A DNA stretch of 64,000 bases from Membranipora membranacea (Eukaryota > Bryozoa > Gymnolaemata > Cheilostomatida > Membraniporidae), in assembly GCA_914767715.1 (NCBI GenBank), contig OU612065.1:32302001-32366000 (forward strand), given 5' to 3'. A program made the translations under genes and the position numbers. Below the pieces are notes generated by a model. It saw nothing but the letters and a program-made list of their open reading frames with translations, was not told the origin of the DNA and searched no databases. This document shows positions 36,091 to 49,300 of this stretch, piece by piece. Each line of letters starts with the position of its first letter. Within the stretch, counting starts at the first letter, position 1.

Positions 36091-36649
36091 CTGAAGTGGC
36101 TCTTGCTCTCTCTGTGTGTGTATATGTGACTGTGAGAGTGTAAAACAGTGAAACACTGTGTAGCAGCTGAGCTGGCCCACTACTTTTGCCAGTGTCGTAC
36201 AAGTGCACGTCATATCCAAATATTGGAAAGATGCCTTAGCTAGGACATCGATGAGCAGCATAGGCCTACATGTAATGTACATCAGATCAAGCAAAAGACT
36301 ACTTCTACTAATACTAAATTTTCTGTCCCTCTGTTTCTGTTGCGGCCTTGTTGTTGTAACCAGCATCATACATAGGGTCTGCATGGTGACAGTGTTGCAA
36401 GTCAGCCTCAGTCTTTGTTCCCTTTCTTCTGAGGCCTGACTTTCATGGAACATGGTTGCTCAGTCATTGGGACACTGCAATTCCCTAGGACTTGGCTAGA
36501 CCACCTGCCAAATGAGACAGGCCCCTGACTGTTGGGGTTCGGCAATAGCATTTCTTATTTACTGACTTGTTTGCCTAAGTGATCGATAATTGTTATGCTA
36601 TATCAATTCCTCACAACCACTCCAATGTGGATGCCTTGCTTTGCTACAC
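36090..36649. other. Non-coding stretch
   Basis: No gene supported; sequence between the LINE tail and a hairpin element. Confidence 0.45.
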
Positions 36650-36794
36650 CTGATAGGCTTAGTTAGCCATGGATTGGTTGTTAGTTCCGGATACAGTCCT
36701 TTATGATGTTACAAATCACAAGTTGTGATTTGTAACATTATATATACCTGTATCCGGAACTAACAACCAATCCATAGCTAACTAGGCCTATCAG
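36650..36794. mobile_element. 145-bp hairpin miniature element
   Basis: Almost the whole element is an inverted repeat: CTGATAGGC at the left end and GCCTATCAG at the right, with inner words GGATTGGTTGTTAGTTCCGG, ATACAG and TGTTACAAATCACAA repeated in reverse complement. The arms are about 65 bp. A TA could be the target site (TA|GGCTTAGTTAGC ... GCTAACTAGGCC|TA), which would suit a mariner-like origin, but this is inference. It lies about 480 bp upstream of the IP3 receptor start codon. Confidence 0.7.
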
Positions 36795-37275
36795 AATCAG
36801 GATCCTCCCGTTGGACAGACTCTAGTGTTATCCACGTTCAAGGTGCAAATTGATGTTCTGTTAAAGTGAAGGACTAAATGCATAGATGCATTTATGACTT
36901 CTTTCCAGAGGAGTATGAATTAAAGTTATCAATCACGGCACAGCAGGCCTAGGCTCTTGTGAATAATTCCTTGCTTCCATATGCATATGTTTAAATCAAA
37001 TGATTATTGTTAAGTTTTCTTCTACCACAATAATGATGGCTAGCACAAATATTGTGCTAGCTGTGGCTGGACTTGATGTAAAGGGATGAAGAGAGTGAAA
37101 CTTAGCTAGTCATGAATCTCAAACCTTTGCCAAACGGCGTACTGTTCTCTTTGATTATGCAATACTACCCTAGGTTATAGTATGTGATATGAACATTTGT
37201 TGTCGGTTGTTGTAGATTTCTCATATGTATGCTAACTAAGACAGAAGACACTCATGTTTTACTGACATCCTGACA

Positions 37276-37370
37276 ATGGCGGATATGAGTGCCAACAGTG
37301 TTCTCCATATTGGAGATATAATATCCTTATATGCTGAAGGATCTGTCAATGGATTCATCAGCACCTTAGG
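37276..37370 (+). CDS. ITPR: ITPR exon 1
   Basis: Start codon to the GTTAGT donor. It encodes the first beta-trefoil strands of the suppressor domain ([19 protein letters not shown]) and leaves two bases (GG). Confidence 0.9.
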
Positions 37371-40300
37371 GTTAGTAATAAAGTTCATTTGTAGTTAGGC
37401 CCAATAGTATAAGTGATATCTCAAGCCTCATAGTCAGGACCATTTAAAGGGCCTATTAAAGTGTTTGTCTTTAATGAGAATTAGAGCGAGGAACAAGGTA
37501 CGTAGTGACACCCTCCTACCACCACCGAAATCATTGCAGTGGGGTTTAACAAGGTATGCATACTCTGCAATAAGATCACGCAAGTCTTTTCCAATTTCAG
37601 ATGAATGATCAATAAAGAAACTGCCTTAACATTTCCTGGTAGTGTTTTCTGCAAGAGGTAATTGGAGTGCAGACTGCCCTGATCAGTTCCATATGCTCTA
37701 CTTCTTGTGCTTGCTATCGTTTTTAAAAGTTACATGTTCGATTATTGTCATCACACAAAATTCAGCATATTTTGGCCTCGTTATTTCAGGATTTTATCTT
37801 TATATGCACTTTTGCAGACTGGTAGATGACAGATGTGTGCTGAAACCAGATGCCGGTGATCTAACGAACCCACCTAAAAAGTTCAGAGGTAAGTTTGTAG
37901 TATTCTTAGGGCATAGACGGTTCAAATGTCGATATATAAAGATCTCAGACTTATACAAATACATTAATGAGATTTAAATCTCAGCTCCGTTTACTTTGAG
38001 ATTTGATTAGCTGAAATGTCTCCCCAATCACTAAGACATTCGTATATTTAGGTGTGCATATCACATAAGTTTAAGAGAATCACATACAGTAGTATACACA
38101 TCAGAATCTAATCTGATAGTTCAATTAAAAATTAGAATCTTTGTTTCTTGGTTAGTCTTGTGGATGCTAGGTGATATTTTAATGTAATTGCACCATCAGC
38201 TCCATGTTTTGTGATATGTTGGCTACACACAACATCCAGTAGGCCTAGTCTAATCGTGTTATGATGTACTCATCCAATCACTATTGTGTCTTAAGATGGG
38301 TTGGCTAACCATGTACCATGCTGTTATATTCAGAGTCATCTTAGTCCGACCACTGAATAAGTATTTAGTGCACAAAGTGTAGGCACATTATCTGAATATA
38401 AGAATACACTAATGACAAGTGCGGTCACTCTATGAAATCAGATTTCAGATATATGCTGGTCAGTCATGCCCTGTAGAAAGTAGTAATTGGCGTGCAATCT
38501 TAACATTTGAGTTGAAATACCTTTGTCAAGTCCTGAAAAACGAGCAATTCAAACGAGCTATTTCTGTTTAGCCCCGATGATATCACATCAAAGCTTACCT
38601 ATTTTTCTTCTGTTTTCAGACTGTCTGTTTAAAATATGTCCTATGAGCAGATATTCAGCTCAGAAGCAGTTCTGGAAAGCCTCAAAGCAATCTGGGGCTA
38701 CAGATGCTGCCGACGCTGTGCTGCTCAAGAAGCTTCATGTAAGTCCGGCTCAAGTACCTCACCAGAAGTCATGAATCATTCCAACTTTCCATTGAGGCCA
38801 ATTATTCTGTCACCAGCTGCAAGAGAGTTGCAGCAAGTTTTTCTTCCATGTGGCGAAAAATGTATCTGACAAATGTGGCATAATTTAATGTGTGTATTAC
38901 CCAGTGGCTTATTGATCCTGCTGTGCAAATTCTGAAAGCCGTCACTTCCACAATATATTTATCTTTATCTATATATTCAGATAGGAGTTGAAATTTTTAG
39001 GAATTATTTTTTCTGTTTTTTTACATCCACCAGTAATTGTAAGTGTTTGGTTACCTGTTTTGGTGTTTTTCTCTCACATACAGCATGCTTCAGAGACTGA
39101 GAAAAGGCAGAATGATCTGGAGAACAGTAAACTACTCGGTACAGAGATTCAGTATGGTGGTGTTATACAGGTAAGTTATGTGTGTATAATAATGTAAGTT
39201 ATCTATATCTACGGGTAAGTAACGTGTATCTACTGGCAGGTTTATTGTATCTACATATAAGTTTTGAAAGGTAAAACAGGTAACTGTTTGTTTGTACCGT
39301 AAACTGCCACGGCACTAGCGCGATGATGGTAAGTGTATTCCTGTGCTGTAAAGCGTTGTCGATGATAGAATTCTTGGCATTGCTTCAGGGCACTATAATA
39401 TGTATCCCACAATGCTATTTCTGCAATTCCCAGTGATATGAGGTCTTATGATCTAATCACTGGTAACTTAAATGAATTTGACCTAATCTCAAGGTGAATT
39501 TTGCAGCATGGAAATATTATTAAACTACCCTATCGTGAGAATATGGTTTTGTGTTATGCACTCTTTTGATAATTAAGAGGAAGAACTCTTGCAATGTTAT
39601 AATGATTATAACCTGGTGAAAATTGGCTCAATTATGGATTGATTTAACACCATATTTGTTACAGCTACTGCACTTGAAAAGTAACAAGTACCTGACAGTG
39701 AATAAAAGGTTACCTGCACACCTAGAGAAGAATGCTATGAGGGTAACGCTCGATATGGCCGGCAATGAGGGGTCATGGTTCTATATTTTACCATTCTATA
39801 AACTAAGAGTTACAGGTGACAAGGTTGGTATGCAGAATTCCCCATTCTTTGATGGTGCAGTTCTCAGGCTATATGCCTGGAGGTCCCCATTGATGTCTTT
39901 AGTTGTTTGGTCAATGTAACATTCTCTAAACAATAATGTAATCTGTAATGAAGCAAGCCCAAATTTTCATAAGAACAGACAAAGTTTGGCTTCTCTCCTA
40001 GTCACTTTTAGACTGCAGTTATTTTTGCTGCAATAGACCTCAACTGTATGTCAACCTAAATGTCATAGAAAGGTGAGCCCTCTATCAACACCCTCTAGGT
40101 TATTATTGGCTCTAAGATCTCATTTATTTTGCTAATGGTGTGTGCTTAATTTATGCCTCATTAAAAGATTTGGTTTCTCTGTGGTGCTAATTCGTGATGA
40201 TTATATGGGATTCTACAACGAAATATCCACAATGATGGTATGTTGACATGGAAACTCAAAAACTCAAAATATTGAAGTTATAGAGCTAATTTCTGAAATA

Positions 40301-43300
40301 TTTTCAATAAAGCGACAGAATTAAAAAAAATACGATATGATGAGATGAGATGAAAGTAAACAAGTCTATAGTTGCAGCACTGTTCTGACTTTGGGATCAC
40401 CCTTTGGCATTATTAACTGACAACCCTCCCGATCTCTGTACCATCTTTACTGAAACGACTTTGTCCTTGGACAGCTTTTGGAACTACAAATACAAGCCTC
40501 TTTACTGACTCAATTGTGTATCCTTGAAAAAACATGTCAAAAGAAATAATGGTCGCACTCACTTTTGAAATCACTCTCTCTGTTCATTCGGTAAAATTAA
40601 AATACTGCGGCACTTTGCAGAATGCAAGAAAAGTTGCTTAGTACATAGTATATAAGTGGCATAATACTATATACTATATCTTATTGTACTATTTCCAGGT
40701 AGTTGTTGGTGATAAGGTTACACTGAATCCAGTGAATGCCGGACAGCCTCTACACGCCAGTAATTATGACCTGATAGATAACCCAGGGTGTAAGGAGGTC
40801 AACGCCGTCAACTGTAGTACCAGCTGGAAAATAGTCCTCTTCATGGATTTCAAGGTAAGGTGTTCTTTTTACCCAGTTGATCTGAATGCCCACATCATAA
40901 ATGTCTTTCTTTTGTCATTTGTTTGCATTTGTGTCCAGAATTATGCTAAGAGTGGCTATCTGTCATCACTGATTGATAGATAGATAATATAAGCGACCAC
41001 TACTAGTCCGTTGTTTGCGTTTGCGTCTAGGGTCCTTGCCCGACAATATTGGTATTTTGTACTGAGTGTAGGTTGGTTACTGTATGGTCCCAGTTGCAGA
41101 AGCAGTATCTTGAATAGAACATTTATTTGTTTTGGGAAGTATAGTGGGAAATTTTGTTGTTGTTGAAATATTTTCTGAAAAAGTTTTCTCATCTGAATTA
41201 TACATCATAAATATATACGAGATATTTGATGTATGATAGCGCACTGCACCCATCTGGTTGAAATGCAAAAATACACTGGGTAGTAGTCTGAACACCCCAG
41301 ACCCTTGCCCACCGTCCGACGACCCCCCCCCCCCACTGGATAGCGGAGTTAATACATTCAAAGAAGCAAGTCCTCCTGGTTTGTGGGTCTTATAAACTCA
41401 AATAAATTGATGACGTCTTCAAACTCTCAGTTGTGATATTGATGGATATTTATCCAGTAAACTTGTCATCATAAATTATCCTGTCCAGTATTATGATTGA
41501 TTGAGTTAATAAGTTGCTGTATAAGTTTGTTTATCTGACACTTCAGGAGAACCAGGACGATATACTGAAAGGAGGAGATGTGGTCAGGTTGTTCCACGCT
41601 GAACAGGAGAAATTCCTTACATGTGATGAGTATAAGAGAAAACAGTATCTGTTTCTCAGGACGACTGGTCGTACATCTGCTACATCAGCCACCAGTAGCA
41701 AGGCATTGTGGGAAGTCGAGGTAAACAGGTTTGATATCCAGTATATTGTGGGAGGGTGATTAGGGTGGCCACAGACCTGAGCGCATGCATTTTTCACTCT
41801 TGCTTAACAGGAAATCTGATACTGATCTTACATGCTAAATCAGTAATAGGCATCAACCCAAGAAAACAGGATATGCATAAACATTAACTTAGTTAACTCA
41901 GTGAGCAGGTTTTGTAGGCTCATGATATTGTCTTGTCATATATATATGAATGATGAGCTACCCTGTCTTTGCTTCATAAGTCTAGCAAACCCCTGAAACT
42001 GACCAATGTGACTACAACAGTCCAATCTTGTCTTAATATTATCCAGCGCTATCTGACGTAGTCAATTTTACACATCACCCAGAACCTTGAATGAACATGT
42101 ATAATAATGAATACAGGAACACAGCATAAGATGGGTAACACAACTATGTCCCAGCGCCCTCCCATGCCTTACAGGTGAGTATGTTTCTCAGGAACAACCA
42201 GCCACATAGCCCCGGTAGCACTGCATGTTATCAATGATATGTTAATTATTTAAGTCTTCTTTTGCTTGTTACTACAGGTAGTGCAGCATGATCCTTGTAG
42301 ACAAGGCTCGGCACACTGGAATAGTCTGCTCAGGTTTAAACATCTGGCCACAGGACAGTATCTAGCTGCTGAGATAGACAACGATAGCAGACCTGATGCT
42401 ATGAGAGACAAGCTGAGAGGACCTCCCAATACTCCTGTATATACCCTAGTACCGGTATGTATATATAATACATAATATGTATACGTATACATGCATATGT
42501 ATGCTGTGTGTATGTATGCCGCTTTCTAATTCTGACACCCATCTCCTGTGTACACGAGTAATGTGACACTGACACACATGACACTATACTCTGACAGGTG
42601 CTCCAAGTTTGGTCTGTGCCTAGATGTGATGTCAGAGTGTATGGATTGTTTGCCTGTACCTACAGTTATAAACAAAATGCAATATGGCATAATCCCTGTA
42701 CCTGCCAAACGATTCAGATAGTAACTGGCATTCAAGCCAATAAACATATATATATATATTTTGTTGTTGTATAATATCGCATGATTAATTGAAAAGAAAA
42801 AGATTTTGTTTTCACCAATTTGATCTACCATTATCCTTATTGTTCATTCATCAGTATAACAGAAGTGATAGCTACCTAGATAGTGTCCCTTTAACCGAGA
42901 TGCCATAAAATATGTAGTGGGCATGTTAGTGTAAAACAATCTCACATGATTTTTTGCCGTGAATTTCAAGAAGAACCACTACTGTTGCTAGCAATTATAC
43001 TAAGAGTGGTTACTTATCTGGCTGATAGCATCACTGATTGATTGATAATATTGGCTTCAACCTTTTCTTGTGATGATAGTAAACAAACACTAATAGGTGT
43101 ACTTATTTTCTTCTGATGATATGTTATATACAGTAATCTGTATGTGTAGGTTGTAATTGTATCTAACAAGCCAACGTCATTTTTGATCTTTCAAATCTTG
43201 ACTAGGGAAATTAAGTTGAGTAAAAAAGCTACAAAGGTGAAGTGGATTCAATTGGAGTTAATTAATTAGATTATTTGAGCGAAAGAAATTTAAACTTTTT

Positions 43301-46300
43301 AATGAACAAAATGTCGCGGCTAAAGGTCAACCACCTAAGGCAGGTGTGAAAAATGTAACCAAGGTACATGCTTAGATTATAAGAATTGAACTGATTCCCA
43401 TGTCAATCATTAACTTAATAGCCATATCTTTACTCTTGTAGGTGCCTCACGGACATGACATCGCCTCACTGTTTGAGTTAGACCCGACTACTATGATGAG
43501 AGGTGATAGCCTTGTACCGAGGTCATCCTATGTAAGGCTGAGACACTTATGTACTAACAGCTGGGTACACTCCACGTCACTAGCCATCGATATCGACGAG
43601 GAGAAACCTATTATGAACAAGGTCCGTTATATTGATAATAATATCTTAACAATTGTAAAAGAAAATATAGCCAGATGAGAAATTAATTAGCTTGCACTGA
43701 TAGTAGGACATAACTCATTTTGTTTTCCAATAAGTTCTTGGTTACCAGCGAATCTTATCCTGCTCAACATACGGCCCATGTGGCTCTAAGTTTATTCTGG
43801 AAGTTATGTCTCTTGAAATTTCAGCACTATTACTTGCCTACTTATCAACAGCAGCAAAATAAATACAGAGGTCCATAGCAGTCATTAAAATCTCTGATGC
43901 GTTCGTTTACACGTTACAAGTTCAATCCACGATGGATGTGGTGATGCGCAATAAAACATCTATTATTTGGCTGTTATTGTGATTTATATGGCAATGACCA
44001 GCATTTTGTTATGTGGTATCTACTCTCTATTGTAACAGCAGCTTACTATTTGTGTTGCGCCAACTTGAGAATATTCTTAATAGATTTTTGGACATGACAA
44101 TAAGTTAAAGAGCATAGGGCAATGGCTTCCTGGTTATCATACCCACATTGCAATGTTGGCCCACAATTTCAAGGGAGTTCAATGTCAAACACTTTGCACG
44201 ATGTCATCAGCTAGCTCGCAGTGGGAATTCCACAACATTTCAAACATTTCCAGCATACGAATTCTAATCTTCTAAGTTATGAGGCAGAATGCCCTGCCAA
44301 AATTTGATATGATATGAATGGATGACTAGTAAATACGACTTGTAAGTAATATTGACAGTACAAATCATGTTGTTTTCTTTGTAGGTCGGATGTGCTTCTA
44401 TAAAGGAGGATAAGGAAGCGTTTGCCATTGTACCCGTGTCACCTCAGGAAGTGAGAGACCTCGACTTTGCTAATGATGCTAGCAAAGTACTCGGTGATAT
44501 CGCTATCAAACTAGAGCGAGGCTCTATCACACCCAACGAGAAGCGGTCAGTTAAACTTCGTCTTATTCAATAGTTGGGCTTGCCTCAAAACCAGTTTAAT
44601 TTGAATGGTTGAAATTCTCCCCACATTTCATAGATGAATATTGATAACTATTATGCAGCTATTTTTGGCTGGCGTAGACTGATAATGTATTTGTAAACGT
44701 GAATGGAAATGGAAACACGGGAAGAGCCGTTTCACCTTTTTATTCTATTCAGTTCTATCATTGTAACATCCTTTTGATTTTACCGTCCATGCATACCCAC
44801 CCACCCCAGCTGATTTGTCCTTACTTTCTGTGTGGCTGGTGTCCCACCACCTATTATTTCTAAGTTCATATATACCTGTGATCACCTCTCTGTCTGACTG
44901 ACATGCTGTGTGGTCTCTCTACCCTCAGACCCTACCCAGGTGCTGCCACAAGGTTTGAAAGGTTAGAGACGCATGTATTTAGTGAGCTGTCAATCTGTCC
45001 TTCGGCTATAAGGTCTGCTGGCAAAACCCTAATGCCCCAACCCTGAAGAAATTCAAATCAGTAGCATGTGATTAGGAGAAAATTGTGTGACTTTTATACC
45101 GTATCCTGTGATGTGTGACTGTAGTTGTTATGACAGTATTGAGAATAGGGTCTCACTAACACTGGCTTTGGCATAGATCAAGTTTGATCAATTTGCCTGG
45201 GTTTGGAGTCGCTCCCCCTCCATGTGACCAGTGGTGGGGAACTACTCCGAATTCGACAAATGTATGTGCCTACAGATATCTTTATTTTGGCAAAGCCATT
45301 ATGGTATCTATCTTAAACTAATATTTGTTGTATATATTTGGTCTGACCTGAGCAAACCGTTGTTATTTGACTATATACTTAGACCATACACAAAATACAG
45401 ACTCTAGACCCTGATATTATTTGTACCATTTTAAGTTTATTTGGATTGTACGCTTCAGATAATTTGAAAACCGTAATTTCTGACTGGAGCTCTTGAAAGT
45501 TATATACCTTGGAGAGGATAACTCCTTAGGCCTATGATATATCTTGTCAAGAAGAGCTTTAACTTGACCATTACATATTTAGCATAACTAAAGCAGTGAT
45601 TGAGCTGTTTGACCGTTTCTATGGTCTGCAGGGTAGTCTAAAGCCATGATATAAGTGTCGAATGAACTGACTGAACTCTAGTGTAGGCCTAAGGTGCTTG
45701 GGAGTTTTCAAGATTTTATTTATGGTTTTGTCAGACAGCTCCTAGGTACTAGTGCATGCATTGAACTATAAACTAGCCATCCCTGATTACTACTGCTGAC
45801 TCTATTCTATGCATACTAGTAAAGACAGCCTTAGATGTTCATTGATGTGCCTGGTCTTGTGTGTGAGCTAATAAATTATGTGAAATCAACGGAGTTATCC
45901 CTGAAAAAAATTCTGTGATTCTGTGTCTTAACCTCGGAAAATTGAGGTAAACTTTCGATGGGGCATGTTAGTGACATAGTGCACAAGACATCAATGAAAC
46001 TAGTTGAACCATTGACAGCTAAAGCGCTTCAACTTTGGTGCTGCAAATTTCCTTAAATGATTCTGAGTGAAGACAAATAGCTCAAACACCTGTCTTATAT
46101 GAGTATAGACACATCAGCAAAACTATTTCATTGTAGGCTTTTAGAACTATCTATTTAGACACATTTAAAATTTGAACCAATGCTGCTGTTTTTGTGACAG
46201 TATGTGATGATGATGATTGTTAGTGATGATGATTGTAGAAATTGAGATTTGAAGGGGTTTGTAGAGTTGTGTTCCCCGTGTGGCTCAACCTCGCTCGTTG

Positions 46301-49300
46301 CTAAACTCAAATGATGGCTATTGGAGGCCATAAAGAGTTTGGAAACTAATTTTTCAACCTGCAAATAAGGAACTCTCCTAGAGCCTAAACGCGTGATGAA
46401 ACTCCATGGTGTATCATTTATCAATCATTCATGTTTTATTGTATCAACCCATACACCCATGGTGCTATGACAGCCCATAAACCTACTGTGCTGTGACAGT
46501 CTATACAGATATACTTGAATGATTTTACAGATTTGTGACTCAGCTACTGAAAGAGATTATATTTTTTGTTGGGGACGATCAGTATAATGGCGGAGGTAAG
46601 CATGGTGATCCGCTTGAGATGGAGTTCACTATCAACGACAGAGAGAGACAGAAACTTCTACGTGAACAGAACATACTCAAACAGGTACGATCATCAGGCA
46701 GAATTAGATGGATGAATGTTAAGAAGGCATAATGAGAACGTAGCGCATGTAATAATGTTGCATATATAGATCCAATACTGTATATATACACTTTTGCACA
46801 ACAAACATATATTTCTTAATATTAATGATATTACATGGTTACAGGTAGGTCATGCACACAATTGAAAGGCTTACCGTTACATATTAATACATCCTTCTAA
46901 GATCTAAGTGTTACACATTATTTTGGCTGTAAATCTACAATCATCAATCTGAAAGTCATTAGTCAATGGCAGTACCTAGAGTTATTATTGTTTTTGATGT
47001 TTCTCACAGATGAAGTTGTGTTTCACCTCACAGTTTCCATCGTTCCACTTGAAGGCGCGAGTAACCTTATTATAATGATCTCCGAACAAATTTAAACAGT
47101 TTTCGCCGCCTCCACTATTATTGGGCTCGCCAACTCCCCAGTCTGTGAACTGCATCTCAGAGTCAGATTCCTGGCCCTTCCAAACCCACTTACCGCCCTT
47201 TTTATAACCTCCGATCCATGAACGCTGATTCAACTCTGGGAGGAATGCCCTGTACCCCTTCATCCAAATAAGCTCATCGACAGTTTCCAGAATAGTAAGA
47301 TGAGCACCCATTTCAACACAGAGACCTTTAGCCTGGGCCCATGATGCCATTTGACTCGTCACAAACCTGTAGCATGAGTCTGCACTGGCAGCCAGCGGAC
47401 TGGAGACCCAACCCTCTTCGCAGCTCTGCACATATCCTGTGAATAGAAGACAAGGCCTGTCTCACCAATTGAAACATATCCGTCCCTTTTCCTCCAAAAC
47501 CTAGATCAAGTTTAATCCGATTACCTGCATTCCAGTTGCTCCCTTCCACTGGTCACGCTGCAGGCAAAGCATTCGGGAGCGACTCAGAAAGCAGGCAAAT
47601 GGATCAAACTTAGTCTACCCACAACCCAACAAAATAATGGAGGATTCAAAATGTGAATGAAAATGGAAAAACAAAGACGAATTTGAATGTCTTCTTGTCT
47701 GCACAGGTGATCTTTAATTTGACTCAGTGCCATCTGGCGAGAGAGGTTTGAGCGATTCCCTCTATACGGTTATAGTAGATTTCCGATACACCCCAATGGT
47801 CTGGGTTCCCTCTACCTGTTTACATAAGATTCACCCATCATACAGCCGATAGTTGACATAAGATACACAGATTATCTCACTTACCTGATGCGAAGAGGAT
47901 AACGAATATCAGAGAACCAGAAATCATGTCTGTGTATAGTTAGACTGATATATGAAAAGGCAGAACTGATCCATCTTTTGTCCTAGATATGTATACACCT
48001 CGCATCAAATACTGTGCTGTCATAGCAGGTGTGTTTTCACATAGGCCCACTCCCTCTTTTCATGCTTTCATATTGTGGTCCTGTTATTTGACATTGATAC
48101 CCGCCTTATCAATTGACTTCAGTGTACAAGTTGTACAATTGTACCAGTTACAGGCTCCGAGAAGGTATAGGTCTAGTCGAACTCGAACCGCACTTAATTT
48201 TGGTTTCACATGGAGAAAAAAATTGTGACTGTTTTGACAATGCTGAAACAACAGATTTTAAGTTGATTATTGAGAATAATAAAACAAATGCCTAATTATT
48301 CTTAAAAGGAAACTAGTTGGTTATTATCAAAGTTTGATGCAGCTGGATGAGACTGCGCCTACGTAGGCCCTAGTAAAGTTAAGGATACTCTGATTTGAGA
48401 GAGCAATACTCTTACTATTGACAGGATTAACAGGGGGCATAACTTCGAAGGATATATGAAAGAGAAAAAGGTGCAGCTGCATTATAAAAAATGGGATTTA
48501 TTGACAAATCTGAGAAAAAAAAGTGTCATATTGATAATTAATCGTCAGACCCAACACTTAAGTTATTATTTTTGATGCCTCTCACAAATAAAGTCAAGCC
48601 TATAGGCACAATTCACGTCATTCCATTGAAAGGATTCGGTTCCTATGTCTCGTGTTCCAAACAACTCCAAACAAGCCTCGTTGCCTGCATAATTATTTGG
48701 CTCACCCTGTTTCCATTCTGTGTGCAGAATTGCAGAGTCGGAAACCTCTCCTTTCCATACCCATTGGCCTCCTTTTTTATAGCCTCCAACCCATGAACGC
48801 TCTCTTAGCTGCGGATGGTACGCCCTGAACCCTCTCATCCAAATGATTTCATCGATGCTCTCTAGGATGGTGAGATAACCTCCCATGTCACGGCAGAGAC
48901 CTTCAGCCTGGGCCCATGTTGCCTTTTGAGTTGTCACAAACCTATAGCAGGAGTCTGAATGAGCAGCCAGAGGACTGGATATCCATCCGTTCTCACAGCT
49001 CTGCGCATACCCTGTGAATAGTGGAAAAAGTCTGTCTCACTGATTGATGTCAGCGATGAAATAAACATAATCGGATGAGCGGAGGGGGGAGATTTTAGTT
49101 CAGCTCACAGACTAGGTTCATACAGTGTGGTTGTTTCGGATCATTCAAGTTTTATAAATAAATCTTCGAAGACAAATTGAAAGTGAATTTTCAGGCCTGT
49201 CTGCCAGCCAAAGCTCAGAATTTGACCCACTACTGTCACCTAAGATAGGCTACATGGACCCAGAAATTCTCATCATATAATCAGCATAATGTTGTTATTA

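Noticed and set aside
41324-41335. Poly-C tracts as regulatory signals
   Set aside because: Simple homopolymers in introns; no associated structure.
44930-44965. Extra ITPR exon in intron 10 (after CCCTCAG)
   Set aside because: The stretch after the acceptor-like site does not match the family and exon 10 joins exon 11 in phase without it.
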